Assembly (NCBI GenBank): GCA_009809945.1
Contig: WTPW01000939.1
Span: forward strand, 4,766-68,765
DNA from: Gigaspora margarita
Taxonomy: Eukaryota; Glomeromycota; Glomeromycetes; Diversisporales; Gigasporaceae
Direction of reading: 5' to 3'
DNA: 64,000 nt
Shown: positions 1 through 12,169 of the stretch, piece by piece
Numbering within the stretch: position 1 is the stretch's first letter
Layout of the letters: each line of letters opens with the position of its first letter
Notes under the pieces: generated by a model
What the model was told of the DNA's origin: nothing
Databases searched by the model: none
Seen by the model: only the letters and a program-made list of their open reading frames with translations
Translations under genes and position numbers: made by a program

Positions 1-576
1 TAAACTTTCGTAAAATCACGAAGTTACAAAAATATAAATCAAAATGCATTCATCATTTATAACGAAAATGCAAAATGTTTCGAAATATTTCATAGTTTGA
101 AAAAATACTTTACAAGTTTCAAGCCGTTTGTTTCAAGGTAACATTGAATTTGGGTTATAAGCTAATTATATTAAAAATTTTTTTTTATATCTTTAAAAAT
201 CTTTAAAAAATGGTTCGTAAATATTTTGTATTTTTCATAAGATTATAAATTTTTATATACTTCTGTAAACTTTCGTAAGTCTAGGGATGCACCAGTCCAG
301 TTTAAAGACCGGTCTTATGCAGAACTGGTGCATCCCTACGTAAGCCTTACAGTGCATAAGAAAATTGTAAACTTACGTAATATTTAGTGTAAATTTACGA
401 ATTTCTTATGCACTGTAAGAAATTTGTAAATTTACGGAAAAATTTTACGTAAATTTACGATTTTCTTATACACCGTAAGAAATTCGTAAATTTACGCTAA
501 ATATTACGTAAGTTTACGATTTTCTTACATTCCGTAAAAACTTACGAAAGTTTACGCATATATATTTTTGCTGATG
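1..576. mobile_element. Right end of a CATCAGC-family TIR element (copy D, cut by window start)
   Basis: The segment ends in TTTGCTGATG followed by the target dinucleotide TA (577-578), the same terminus as copies B and C further right. The subterminal DNA is a run of short inverted motifs based on CGTAAATTTACG, as in the ends of copy C, which use CGTAATATTACG. Only the right part is in the window. A 57-bp hAT MITE sits inside it. No coding capacity is seen. Confidence 0.6.
282..338. mobile_element. 57-bp hAT MITE
   Basis: An almost pure inverted repeat starts TAGGGATGCACCAG and ends with its complement CTGGTGCATCCCTA. The flanking 8-mers CGTAAGTC (274-281) and CGTAAGCC (339-346) match at 7 of 8 positions, the duplication length of hAT elements. 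TAGGGATGCACC is a typical hAT terminus. It is inserted inside the CATCAGC copy D. Confidence 0.75.
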
Positions 577-578
577 TA

Positions 579-2910
579 TAACAATTTCGCTTATTTTTCC
601 AACTCATTCATGCAATATCGTAAAGATTTTTACTTAATTTCTGCATATTCTAACTTGAAAGTATATGCAAAAGAAAAGACAAAGAAAAGCCTCCAGTTTG
701 CTCTCTTATTCTCATTAACTTTTTTCATTATTCGAACATTTAATTTATGCATTTTAAGGGCAACATAATGTTATAATTTAAACATTTATCATGCCAAAAC
801 ACATGACCCTTTGCAAGAAAAAGAAGAGTCACAAGCTTAAAAGAAGTAATTTACTGTAAAAGCGATGTGAGTGCATTCTGCATGTTAATTTAAAAATTGC
901 TCAAACTTTTTAATCATGCAAATTTCTTACTGCAGTTGTACCTCTATCTCATATAAAACCTTCCAAGAGGCACGTCAATTTATCATGTTACTAATGACGG
1001 TATAAATATTTTTTTAAAATTCTTTATTTTACTTTTTTTTAATTCTTGAAAGTAGAACATTTGATCCACAACCTTATATAGGTTGACGTCAACATATTAA
1101 TATCCAAAATTATACACTGTAACAATTTTCCCAACTCATTCATGCAACATCATAACAATTTTTACTTAATTTCTGCATATTCTAACATGAAACTATATAC
1201 AAAAGAAAAGACAAGGAAAGCCTACGGTTCGCTTTCTTATTTTTATTAACATTTTTTGTTATTCAAACATTTAAATTATGCATTTTAAAGGCAACATAGT
1301 GACTATAATTTATGCTTTTATTATGCCAAAACATACGACCCTTTGCAAGAAAAAGAAGAGTCACAAGCTCAAAAGAAGTAATTTACTGTAAAAGTGATGT
1401 GAGTGCATTCTGCATATTAATGTAAAAATTGCACAAACTTTTTAATCATGTGAATTTTTTACTGCAGTTGTGCCTCTATATCATATCAAATCTTCCAAAA
1501 GGCACGTCAATTTATCATAGCACTAATGAATTTGGTATAGCTAAAAAAAACCTAATTGGACTACTCATCCAGAGGAAAACTTTTATCTATATTCTGCCTA
1601 CAACTCTGCCTAAAGTTAAAGACGAATATTATAATGTTTACTAAATATCAGTTAAGAATCATTTCTTTTGAAAAGATGCTTCTTTCATGTACTCATTTCA
1701 ATTTACTTAAATATTATTAGATATAGAGACTTTATACGCCTTTTTTTTATTACTGTATATTCCTGAAAATAAGCTACCTTTTTTGGGCCAAAAATTACAC
1801 GAAAAAACAGGAGTAGCTTATTTTTAGTGTATATACATTTTTGAAAAAATTGAAAAACGTACTAATAAAAAGTTGTTCAAATAATACCAGATTTTTATTG
1901 TAGGTGTATTTTGATGCGCTGAACAACTTTACTTAATCGAACTTTTGAAGTTTACTTAGTATAAAAAAATGTTTTATATGTAGCAACTGCTAACACGTTT
2001 TTTAAGATTTTTAAAAAAAAACAGGGGGTAGCTTATTTTCGGGAATATATGGTATACTCTTGATTTAAACAGTGCAATAAATTATAATTTTCACCAAATA
2101 TCAGGTAAGAATCATTTCTTTTGAAAAGATATTTCTTTCGTGTACTCATTTCAATTTACTCAAATATTATTAGATATGAGACTTTTATGCCTTATTTTTA
2201 TTATACTCTTGATTTAACCAGTGCAATTTATTTATATTTACTGTATTGAAATTCATCAGGGTTGGAGATTACGAGATATATAGCGTATATTAATTCAAGC
2301 TTTAGTGAGCAAGACATATTTTTAAACTTGCACCTCAACTATTCTCTATTAGTGCTGAATTTTGTACTTGACACGATATTGGACTAGCTTTATAAAAAAG
2401 TATCATGATATTAAAATAGATACAATAGAAAGATATTAGAATAAGCGATATCGATGTTAGTTTACTTAATGAAATTTTATTTAATTCTTTAACTAAAAAC
2501 GTAATCCCTTATCCCAAGCAAAAGAAGAATCAACTAAAATTTTACTAGGATAATCTGATAGATACTTCCATGGGAACTTACCTCTACCATTCTCTATTGG
2601 TGCTGTATGCTTATTTTGCACTTGACACACTATTGGACACGCCAATAAATTAGTGCTAAAAAAATATCATGACATTAAAATAGGTACAATAGAAAGTAAT
2701 AGAATAAGTAGAACTCTCTAATTGAACTTATACAAAGCTAAACTTCTTAATATTGTTATGTTTTTTTTTAAATAATAAAAGTCTTGCTTTTTCATTTTTG
2801 AATTCTTAAATATATTACAAAGTGTAAATTAATGTTTTTTTTTTAAATAATAAAAGTATTGCTTTTTCGTTTTTGAATTTTTAAATATATTACAAATTGT
2901 AAATTATTAA
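579..2910. repeat. Tandemly duplicated noncoding region
   Basis: A block of roughly 420 bp at 579-1000 recurs in the same orientation at 1117-1535, with about nine in ten bases alike by eye; both share, for example, ATGACCCTTTGCAAG or a close variant. The stretch 1641-1740 recurs at 2092-2192. The stretch around 2300-2440 recurs at about 2575-2710. A 75-bp unit around 2755-2830 is directly repeated to about 2905. Short open frames at 568-768 and 1429-1644 are not aligned between the duplicates and I take them as chance. Confidence 0.65.
1753..2052. mobile_element. 300-bp TA-flanked MITE
   Basis: Terminal inverted repeats read CTGTATATTCCTGAAAATAA on the left and, reverse-complemented, CCATATATTCCCGAAAATAA on the right. 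TA flanks both ends (1751-1752 and 2053-2054). The duplicated segment at 2190-2220 shows the uninterrupted site TTATTATACTCTTG, which confirms insertion and the TA duplication. The core holds the motif GCTGAACAACTTTACTTA that recurs across the window. Confidence 0.8.
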
Positions 2911-3269
2911 TGCTTAATGTTTGTTAAGCAAGCTTCATTAAATTATTTTATTAAGAAAAAATCTTTTAAAAGATTATTTGCATATCAACAGTTCGATATT
3001 GCAAAATTAGTTCCATGCATTCAATTAATTTATATTAATAAAGAGAACCCTATTACCCGTAATTATGTGTATTAATTTATTGATTTAAACCAGATGACCT
3101 TAATTACTATATAATATATACAAATAATTAAAATACTATAAATACCTTTATATTTACTATTAATACTTTTTATAAATTAAATAAAAGTTGAATATATTAT
3201 AATAATAACTATTTATAAATTAATAGTATCAAACTAATACTTAATTCCGGAGAATGTAACAGGTTATAT

Positions 3270-3405
3270 GCTAGTAAAAAATGATATATATCGATTTTTA
3301 TCCAATTAATCGATATATAATGATATTTTATAATTGATATAAAACAATTAAATGTTATATATCGATCAATATCTATATAAAATTTTCTGATCTGTAATAT
3401 ATTGG
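3270..3405. mobile_element. Short relative of CATCAGC element ends
   Basis: ATCGAT-rich sequence with ends TATATATCGAT and ATATCTATATAAAATTTTCTGATC resembles the joined left and right subterminal parts of copies A and B, without the T-rich core. It may be a deletion derivative. The boundaries are approximate. Confidence 0.4.
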
Positions 3406-3540
3406 ATGGCTAATATGTAATTATATATATCATATGATTCTGGTGATCATTGCTACCAGTTATAGTTAGTAAAATTCTTTTATTTTTATATATTTTTTAA
3501 TTATTTTATACTATTTTATATTTATTTTAAATTTTGCTAA

Positions 3541-3691
3541 GGGGAGTGACAAAAATCAGGTGATTTTTTAGGGGAGGAGGGTAAAAAATGTTGAAATTAT
3601 ATATAGAAACCTGACCAAATTTATATTAAGGAGGGGATGAGGGGGGGTAGGTCTCTAATAAAAAATAATCAGGTGATTAATGACACTGCTC
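3541..3691. mobile_element. 151-bp Harbinger-like MITE, copy 1
   Basis: It starts GGGGAGTGACAAAAATCAG and ends TGACACTGCTC. TAA occurs directly before (3538-3540) and after (3692-3694), the TWA target duplication of PIF/Harbinger elements. Two further copies lie at 18342 and 60188. A G-rich interior alternates with the inverted AAATCAGGTGATT motif. Confidence 0.75.
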
Positions 3692-4640
3692 TAAATATAT
3701 TTATTATATTTTTTATATTTTTACTTTCTATTCGTCACAGTGTCAGAACAGTATATTATGCACATATATTTTCACTCTGGACATTACAAAACCAATTTCA
3801 ACAATGGACAACAATCTCCCAGCATATATGCTGGAATGCAACCTGGCTTTATATTAACAATAATCAAAAAATCTCAAATTTTGTATACAGCTTCTAGTCC
3901 TCAACACTCAAATCATTTAGAATCAAAATACTTATGGATAATTTTCTTTCTCCTCATATTTTATACAAAAGAAACCCTTCATATTCCAACAAATGTCACT
4001 TATGCCAACAAGCAAGTTACGTACTATATTGGATCATATATTCAATCTGTGAACCTATACTAAAAATCATAGAAGTTTCACTACACCATGTTCTAAAACC
4101 CAACAAAATAAATGTTTCGCAATTCACTGCTAATAACTTTTATACCCAAACTATACAGTTTAATAGCTTTCAAATTCATCACTTTTCTAACAAACCCTCA
4201 CTGTTCCCTACTTTATCTGGTCTTATCCACTAGATATTATTCACAATATACAGAATCACAAAAAACTACAAGAACACTTATTATTTAACTTTGCTACATA
4301 TTAACCAACTCATTTATACAAATATTTGGATTCTATACTGCATTAACAGATCTCAAAATCACCAACTACACTTACAATACCCAACTTTAGATATCTCCCT
4401 ATATTCTAATAGTTAGTTAACAAACTATATACAGGATTATGAATCTACAACACATACTTCTATGCTCAAAATTAAAACTTGGCTTATTAAATGGATCAAA
4501 TACTCTACATATCCTTCTGATATCTTTATATATATACAAATCTAGGTGAGCCTTGGCCACTCTGGTAAATTTAGGCCACAGATAAGTATTGTAGTTTACT
4601 TTAGTATATGTCTGAGCTTTTATTCTTAGCATTAGATTTA
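3692..4640 (+). pseudogene. LINE 3' coding remnant with zinc-knuckle end
   Basis: Broken frames carry a segment reading NKCHLCQQ after LYKRNPSYS, followed by long polar and aromatic tracts. This resembles the C-terminal zinc-binding region found after the reverse transcriptase of many fungal LINEs (a CxxC followed by His/Cys). No RT motifs remain, and stops and frame changes are frequent. It is best read as an old 3' fragment on the plus strand. The family is not identified. Confidence 0.45.
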
Positions 4641-4829
4641 AAAAATATAAGTTTTTTTAGTATTATAAAAAGTTTTAATTAAATTTAATAAAGATAAGAG
4701 CAAGGTTTCACCTTAAGGGTAGAGGGTACATAGATCATTTTTATATAGTTTCATATGGTATTTTGAAAATTTTATACAAAACTGATATATGCTACTAATA
4801 AAACTTTTTTAAATTACAACTAATTTTTA

Positions 4830-6532
4830 GGGCACTGACAGATATTACGTAATATCATTGGGGGGGTGGGGTAAGGCCAAAATCTTACGTTACACTATAT
4901 AATATATAATTCCATATATAATATAATATATTGCTAATATATTAAAATTTTGAGTATTAATTAAATTTATATAAAATACAAATATATACTATAATAGTGT
5001 ATTTTTGAGTGCTGAACAAGTTTACTTAGGGGTCAAAGTTATAATTCATTAGTAAAATTTTGCATGATGCTGAATTTTCTATATTTTTATTAATAAAAAT
5101 ATAAAAATTCTGTATTATGCAAAATTTTACTAATGAATTATAACTTGGAGCTCTAAGTAAACTTGTTTAGCACTAAAGCCTACATTCTGACGGCATATAA
5201 TTATTTAATTTTTGCAATTTTTGAAATAAAGATGAGTAAAATTGGTAAATTTTCATCAAAATGTAATATTGCTCACTTTTATTTGAAAATTTAAATAAAT
5301 CAAAAAATATATGCTGATATAGTGCATTTTTTGATGTTGAACATGTTTACTTAGAGCTTAAAGTTATGATTAATTAGTACAATTTTGCATTATGTGGAAT
5401 TTTCTATATTTTTATTAATAAAAATATAGAAAATTCAGAATTTTGCAAAATTGTACTAATAAATTATAAATTTGAGCTCTAAGTAAACTTGTTCAGCACA
5501 AAATGATACACTATATTGGTATATATTTGTTTCATTTTAATAAATTTTCAAATAAAGATGAGCAATATTACATTTTGATGAAAATTTACCAATTTTGCTC
5601 ATCTTTATTTCAAATATTAAAAAATTTAAATAATTATATGCCGCCAGGATGTAAATTTTAGTGCTGAACAAGTTTACTTAGGGCTCAAAGTTATAATTAA
5701 TTAGTAAACTTTTGCATGATACAGAATTTTCTATATTTTTATTAATAAAAATATAGAAAATTCAGCATCTTGCAAAATTTTACTAATTAATTATAACTTT
5801 GAGCTCTAAGTAAACTTGTTCAGCACTAAAATCTACATTCTGGCGGCATATAATTATTTAAATTTTTTAATATTTGAAATAAAGATGAGTAAAATTGGTA
5901 AATTTTCATCAAAATGTAATATTGCTCATCTTTATTTGAAAATTTATTAAAATCAAACAAATATATACCGATATAGTGTATCTTTTTGTGCTGAGCAAGT
6001 TTACTTAGAGCTCAAAGTTATAATTTATTAGTACAATTTTGCATAATTCTGAATTTTCTATATTTTTATTAATAAAAATATAAATAATTCTGTATTATGC
6101 AAAATTTTACTAATGAAATATGACTTTGGACACTAAATAAACTTTCTTAGCATGAAAAATACATTATATCGGTATATAATTATATTTTAAATAAGTTTAT
6201 TTAGAGCCCAAAATAATAATCTATTAGTAAAATTTTGATAAATTTTTTTTTTAAAATCGACCAATCAGAAACTGTCTTATGTGGGGGGGAGGGGGAGGAC
6301 CCCGGACAATTCTATGGTAGGTGGGGGGTAAAAAAGTGGTAGATTTTGGGTCAATTTCACCTTAATTCTGGTCAAAATTAAGAGTTAATTTTAATTTTGC
6401 CCAGAATTAAGGTGAGTTTGGCCCAAAAAATCTACTCACTTTTTACCCCCCACCTACCTTAAGATTGTCTGGGGTCCTGGAGTGGGGGTGCCCCCTTGAT
6501 AAAAAGATATTACGTAATATCTGTCAGCGCCC
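4830..6532. mobile_element. 1.7-kb Harbinger-like foldback element
   Basis: Terminal inverted repeats GGGCACTGACAGATATTACG and GGGCGCTGACAGATATTACG (right end reverse-complemented) run about 27 bp. TTA directly flanks both ends (4827-4829, 6533-6535), as expected for PIF/Harbinger. There is no transposase. The inside is a chain of palindromes (see the separate entry) plus a G-rich palindrome at about 6290-6490. It is inserted in the TTAA-flanked element. Confidence 0.8.
4990..6160. repeat. Chain of about 175-bp palindromes alternating with an inverted spacer
   Basis: Four palindromes, at about 4990-5180, 5330-5510, 5650-5830 and 5985-6150, each run from GTGCTGAACAAGTTTACTTA to its complement around a centre of TTTTTATTAATAAAAATA. 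The spacer containing AAAGATGAGTAAAATTGGTA is present in one orientation at 5220-5300 and 5880-5960 and inverted at 5555-5615. The segment 5330-6150 is therefore itself a large palindrome centred near 5745. Confidence 0.8.
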
Positions 6533-7186
6533 TTATTAAAATTTTACAAAATATAAATAAAATAATTTATCTATTATGGTAAAATTTTGAACTATTATTA
6601 TATTTTAAAAAAATATAGTTGTATATATCACAAAGTTTTTCTGGGTTGCACAAAATTGCTAATTCTGATTGATCAATTTGCATAAATTTATAAGTTGGTT
6701 TTATTACTAAATTTTAATACCCAATTTTTAAAAATATATATTTCATTGAGTTTTTAACCAATTTTAATAATTTTACTATAATTAGAATTAGAAAAACCTG
6801 CTCTACAAACTTGTCTTAAGTATTAAAATTAGTTTACTTAATATAATTTTTTATAAAATTAATTATAAAAAAAATTTACCATTAAGTTTATATATAATTT
6901 TAAAATAGTACCCTCTACCCTTAAACATTAAAAAAAAAATATATATATATTTTATATTTGAATCTTACAAGAACAAAAAAGGTAATAGTAGTAGTTCAAA
7001 AGTACTTCTAGCTGCAAGTGCTATTAATACTATACATAATAATAAAATTATTTTGGATTTTGAAACCCAAAATTAAAATTTTTTTCTAAAGTTGTTTTTG
7101 ATCTACTTTACTTAAAACCTGAAATTTTTTGATTTTTTTTTTTAAATAGATAAAATTATAAGAAATATAAATATATAAATTTTATA

Positions 7187-7706
7187 CCTTACTACCATAG
7201 TGGAAAGTATAATCGTTACATATTTCTAAATTCAGAATGCTAAATTCTGGGTTTCCAAGTTGCAAGAAAATCAACTAGTTGCAGCAATATGCTGGCTTGA
7301 GGTACTTACCCAATATGGTAGAGGCAGCTGCATGGCTTGAGATATAAACTTCTAAGACGTATACTAGTAAGGATTAAAAGATATACCAATTTGAAAGCAT
7401 AAAAGTGCTTACTTGGAATCATATATACCAAATTGAAAGTGATGATATTAGAAAATATAAGTAAAGTGACAGATATGTAAATACCAATTGTTGGCTAGAA
7501 AAGGGACATACAAAACTAGGCTAGCTATATAAATGGAAATATGGTAGGTTCTAGTAGATTTAGATTATAGATAAATAGTCCAAGTTTTGGTACTTAGTAG
7601 ATAGTATAAAGATTGTAATCCAATGATGTTGTAACAATCAAATGCACTTAATAAAGACCAGAGGCATGTCCTTATCTTAAAAAAAAAAAAAATATATATA
7701 TATATA
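7187..7706 (+). mobile_element. SINE C, degraded tRNA-like head
   Basis: A noncoding unit of about 520 bp ends in a run of A followed by (TA)n, flanked by the repeat ATATATAAATTTTAT (about 7172-7186 and 7882-7896). Near its start ACCATAGTGG resembles a pol III box A; a box B is not convincing. It differs in sequence from SINE A and B but shares their tail design. A MITE has entered its TA tail. Confidence 0.5.
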
Positions 7707-7880
7707 TTGTGCCAAATGCAAATTAGCCTAGTTGTTAATTAGAACAGCCCAGATGTTAATATTTACAACCAAAATAAAAAACTGGTCTAATCTAACCCTA
7801 ATCTAACCCTAACATCTGGGCTAAATTAATTTTTAATTTGGCCAGATTGACAACTGGGCTGATTTGCATTTGGGTACAAC
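7707..7880. mobile_element. GTTGTGCCC palindromic MITE, copy 1
   Basis: A near-perfect inverted repeat of about 174 bp has ends TTGTGCCAAATGCAAATTAG and CATTTGGGTACAA. It is surrounded by TA repeats, having inserted in the (TA)n tail of SINE C. The middle contains AACCCTAATCTAACCCTAAC, which resembles telomere repeats. A second copy lies at 39011-39187 in opposite orientation. Confidence 0.75.
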
Positions 7881-8109
7881 ATATATATAAATTTTATTTG
7901 CTCTATCTTATAAAAAATTTTAAATTATTTTTAAGAACCTGTAATAGGCATTTTTAAAAATCAATTTTAGTGGTATATATGGTTAATACTATAGTACAAG
8001 TTACTGAAGCATAGATGAATATCTGTGTAAAACAGTTACTACTTTCTAAGTTTTCTGTGAGAATAAACCAAATTGTATCTTTAGATACAATGAAGAAATT
8101 TTAAGGCAA

Positions 8110-8800
8110 AGTCATATAAATTTTTCATTTTTTTTAAAAAAAAATTAAAATTTTTGTTCAAAATCAATTTTTTTTTAAATTTTTTCTATATAAATTTAGT
8201 AGATATATCTAATTCGGCATGGTTAAATTCTATGATAAATATCACATAACATATCAATCAGAATTGGATAATGTTGGTACTATTCGATTTGTTTCATCGA
8301 GACAAATCGAATGACACCAAAATCATCTAATTTAGATTACTCAATTATGAGATATCACTTTTTTAAAAATTTATCTAAAAACAGTCTTATTTTGGCACAG
8401 TGTTTAATTCGGCGCACTAAAGATCTCTAATTAATATTTTGTGAACTATTTATTAAAATCATATGATTTTGGTACCATTATATTTGTCTCAATAAGGCAA
8501 ATTGAATGGTACCAAAATCATATGATTCTTATTAACAGTTTGTAAGATATCGTTAGTGTTCTGAATTAGGCACTGTGCCAATTAGGCGTATTTACCTTAT
8601 ATGTAGGTTATTTTGGTTAAATAATAATATCTTGCGAACTATCAGTCAGAATCATATGATTTTAGTACCATTTGATTTGTCTTAATGCGATGAATCAAAT
8701 GGTACCAAAATCACATGATTCTGATCAGTAGTTCGTAAGATATCGTTAGTGCACTGAATTAGGAACTGCATCAAATTAGGCATATTTACCTTAATATAAA
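8110..8800. repeat. Three tandem palindromic units of about 190 bp
   Basis: Units at about 8215-8400, 8405-8600 and 8610-8790 each contain a hairpin of the form ATCATATGATTTTGGTACCA, spacer, then its complement. They are separated by AATTAGGCATATTTACC-like joints. The array splits SINE B copy 1. No reading frame is present. The layout matches the palindrome chains at 5-6 kb and 14-16 kb, with a different sequence. Confidence 0.65.
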
Positions 8801-9252
8801 ATAATTAGTCTTTGATTGTACTAGTTATATAATTGCAATTTCATATAGTTAAACTTTTTAATTTTAGCTAAAATTATAAGATTATAGCTAACTTAATGCT
8901 AATTTTGACCAAATTTGAAATAAATCAAAATTTTTGGCTAAATCAATCAAAAAATTTGCTTAAAATCAAAATAATATTTACATGCTTCTATTCTAAAAGC
9001 CAAGAAAAAAATAGATTTAGAAAACCAATAAATTAGTTAAATTTGGCCAAAAAGCAAACAATCAGAGAGTTTAAATAGGCAATTTGTATAATTGAATTGC
9101 AGCAGTATTATAAATTTTACTATTTCAATCTTTTTTTGTCATGTCCTAATATTCTAATATTTCAGTGCCCCAAGTGTTCCAACTATATTCCAAGTTTTAA
9201 TAATTAATAAATTAAATTAAAAAAAGAATAAATGCATATCTTGCACCCTGTG

Positions 9253-12169
9253 CAGGGACCCATAAAATTTTAGTTCCAAAAACTCAAAATTTTTTCTAAT
9301 AACAACAAAAAATCTAGGCAAAATTTAGGTTAAATTTAATAAATTTTAGATAAATTTTGATTTAAATTTAATAAATTTTAGATAAATTTTGATTTAAATT
9401 TAATAAAAATTTAGATAAATTTTGATAAATTTTAATTTAAAATTAGAAAATTTTGTATAAGTTCATTCTTTTGTTTTGTTAAAATACAATATTGTAAGCA
9501 TTTTCAATGATTCTGTACTTAAATTTTGCCGATTATCTTGAAGAATATTATTATAAGCAGAAAAGCTACGCTCAACTGCACAAGAAGAGATTGGCAACCA
9601 AATATAGTCTAGAGCTATTTGATATAAAAGAGGAAGTTGTGAAGAAATTTTATTCCAAAAAATATAATGTAGTAAAATTAATAAGATTTAAATCTAAATT
9701 ACAATAAAGTAACCATTCAGAAAAAAGGTCTGTAGAAGGTTGAAATAATTCAGGGATATTATTAGTATAATTATATAAATCACGATTAGTTATAGCAAGA
9801 GAAACAAATTTAGGATCAAAAATTTGAGTACTTTTAAATAAAGAACGGCAGGGATGATTTAAAAGATAAATATCAAATTTTTTTAAAGCAGTTTTAAAAG
9901 CATCTTGAAATACAGGAGAAACATATATGATTTGAGTTTGATATTTGTTGAGACAAGTATTAATTTCTTCACCAAATTGTAAATTTGTAGTTCCAGATTT
10001 AAGAAAAATTTCTAAATGATGAATATGCTACTCAATAAAAGAGAAAATTGGTTGACATTCAGATTGAAATAATTAAGAATTGAAATAAAAAATGGTGCAT
10101 AAATTTTAATAAAGGTAAGATAAATTTCTAAACGTGCATTTTCATTGAAGTCATTAAAAAATAAAACAATTTCATTAATACTCTCATTTGTTTCAATTTC
10201 ATTTTCTTCTTTACAAAAACCTTGAATATACTCTAAATAATTGCAAACATAAATTGCTGTTTTGAGCCAAGAATTCCAACATGAACTAACAGGTAATAGC
10301 ATAAGTTTTAAAGTAATTTGTTGATTTTGAGTTGAATCTGATTCTAATTGATTATATTCTTTTATACCATGTCATTTTAGATAAATTATATATCTATTGC
10401 GATGGTTTTTAGAATATAAAAACATTTTTTTAAGATTTGATATCAGCTTTTTTACATTATTAAAGTCTTCATTTGATAACCATGCTTTGCTAAATATATA
10501 TCGATATATAATGTAATGATTAGATTTAATATATATTGATCTATGTACAGATGTACATATTTATTAAGAAAAATAAATTTAATTTTACCTAATCAAGTTT
10601 AGGATATGTGCCAAGCAGATGTTATATTTAATTTGAGGCATTACTGGACTAAGAATTTCATGGCAGGCTTTTTTTATATATACAGCTAAGTTAGAATTAA
10701 TTAAACGAGGTGCTAAAAATGGAATTGACCATTCTGTAAGAAGCCAAAAAACAAGACCACTAATTGAGAATTATTAACAGGTTCAATATAATCAACAGAA
10801 ACCAATCTTGTAACTTGGTGATAGGAAAAATAAAGTATTAACTACACTACGTCCTCGTGAGTCAGTAGTTTCATCAATAATAATTGATATGCATTTAGAT
10901 TCAAAAAAATTTTTTAACATCATTATATGGGAATCAAATACTTCTTTAAGATGACATTGTCTTAAAGTATCAGCACAAGGAATCATACCACCTTCATGAC
11001 AATATTTTGAAAAAAAATCACGCATCTTATCAATTTTTTCCAATAGGATATCAGCTGCAACCCATGCTTCCATTAGATCAGTAATTATAAGTTTTTTGAT
11101 TTCAATATTTTTCATTGCACTAATAACAGTTTGTTGTTTGTCGGTTTGATTATTTTTAAGATATCATTCATGCTTAGTTTTATGAGATTCTGGAGCAAGG
11201 TGAGAGGTAACAGAAGTTCTATTTTCAAACTAATACTTTTGCTACAATAAAGACACATAAGTAGTCCATTATTAGCAAAAACATCAGGTCTAAATTCAGT
11301 GGTATGAGAAGCAACAGTAATTTTTGAAGGTGGCATATTAAGTTTATACTTTATATTTTATATAAACTTTAAAAATAAAAAAATAATTTCAAGATATTAC
11401 TAATCTAAATTTTATTAATCACTTCTTTTATATATTTATACTTATTTACAGAATTTTTAATTTATATTACAAACTTAAAAGAATTTTAGAATATTATAAT
11501 ACTTTGAATTTTGAACTTAACTATAGAAAGTATTTTCATTTTATTTTTCTTTTCTTGTATATTACATTTATTTTTTATTATTATTAATTTATTTGTAAAT
11601 TCGAAAAATCTGATTTGTTTTTAAATAAGCTTTACTGTTTTTAGTAATATTACTATCTTCTTGTTCACAATTAATATGCATGACTATGATTCTATTACTA
11701 TACTTTTTAGGTTAGTGAATTCGATTTAATTTAATTTAATATTATGTCTATTTCTCGATTATAACAAAATCACAATTTGTAATTTGATTTATTGTGATTC
11801 TAACCAAGTAACAACAAATTATATAATTACTAATAATGCAGTAGAATCATCAGCTAGTTATGGTTTAACCAATACATTATTGGGACGATTCTACTATATT
11901 ATGAATGATAAGCTATTTCATATGCAATTTTTAAAATTTTTGAGGCCTTTTTGTTGGCTTTTTTTTTTATAGTTATATCAATTTTGGTAGAGTTTGTATT
12001 TTAAAATTGAAACCCTTAAATTTTATGAAATTTTTAGAAAATTTTAGTTAAACTTAATAACTTTAGATATAAATTTTTTCGCATTTAGAAATTTTAGAAA
12101 ATTTGAGCTGATACTTGAAATTTTAGATTTTTTGTGAAAATTTTATATCTAAAATTTTACAGGTTCCTG
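9253..12169 (-). mobile_element. 2.9-kb hAT transposon carrying a decayed transposase
   Basis: The ends CAGGGACC and, reverse-complemented, CAGGAACC are flanked by 8-mers ACCCTGTG (9245-9252) and ATCCTGTG (12170-12177), matching at 7 of 8. This is the hAT pattern. Both subterminal regions hold AAAATTTTAG and related AT motifs. The transposase gene lies on the minus strand between them. It is inserted in SINE B copy 1. Confidence 0.8.
9463..11336 (-). pseudogene. hAT transposase, broken
   Basis: About 625 codons from ATG at 11334-11336 to TGA at 9463-9465, in several frames. In order: an N-terminal BED-like zinc-finger segment (MCLYCSKSI, with His residues in the broken continuation), then IIIDETTDSRGRSVVNTLF near 10850-10890, which is the RNase H-like core entry typical of hAT, then CWNSWLKTAIYVC near 10230-10280, and finally the dimerisation end LPISSCAVERSFSAYNN near 9540-9600. 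Stops and frame changes between these blocks rule out a working protein. The length agrees with usual hAT transposases (about 600-650 residues). Confidence 0.85.

Larger units (their letters stand above)
4717..6920. mobile_element. TTAA-flanked TIR element (non-autonomous)
   Basis: Ends GGGTAGAGGGTAC and GTACCCTCTACCC are perfect inverted repeats. TTAA flanks both sides (4713-4716, 6921-6924), as for piggyBac-type insertions, although a TWA reading is also possible because the junction is symmetrical. Without the Harbinger-like element inserted at 4830-6532 it is only about 500 bp and noncoding. Confidence 0.65.
7036..7970. mobile_element. Element X, split by a SINE and a MITE
   Basis: The sequence 7036-7186 followed by 7883-7965 matches 56435-56650 almost end to end, from AAATTATTTTGG through GGCATTTTTAAAAATCAATT. 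It interrupts SINE B copy 1: TTAATACTATA is present on both sides (7024-7034 and near 7983). The superfamily is not clear. The insertion of SINE C repeats ATATATAAATTTTAT on both sides. Confidence 0.5.
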
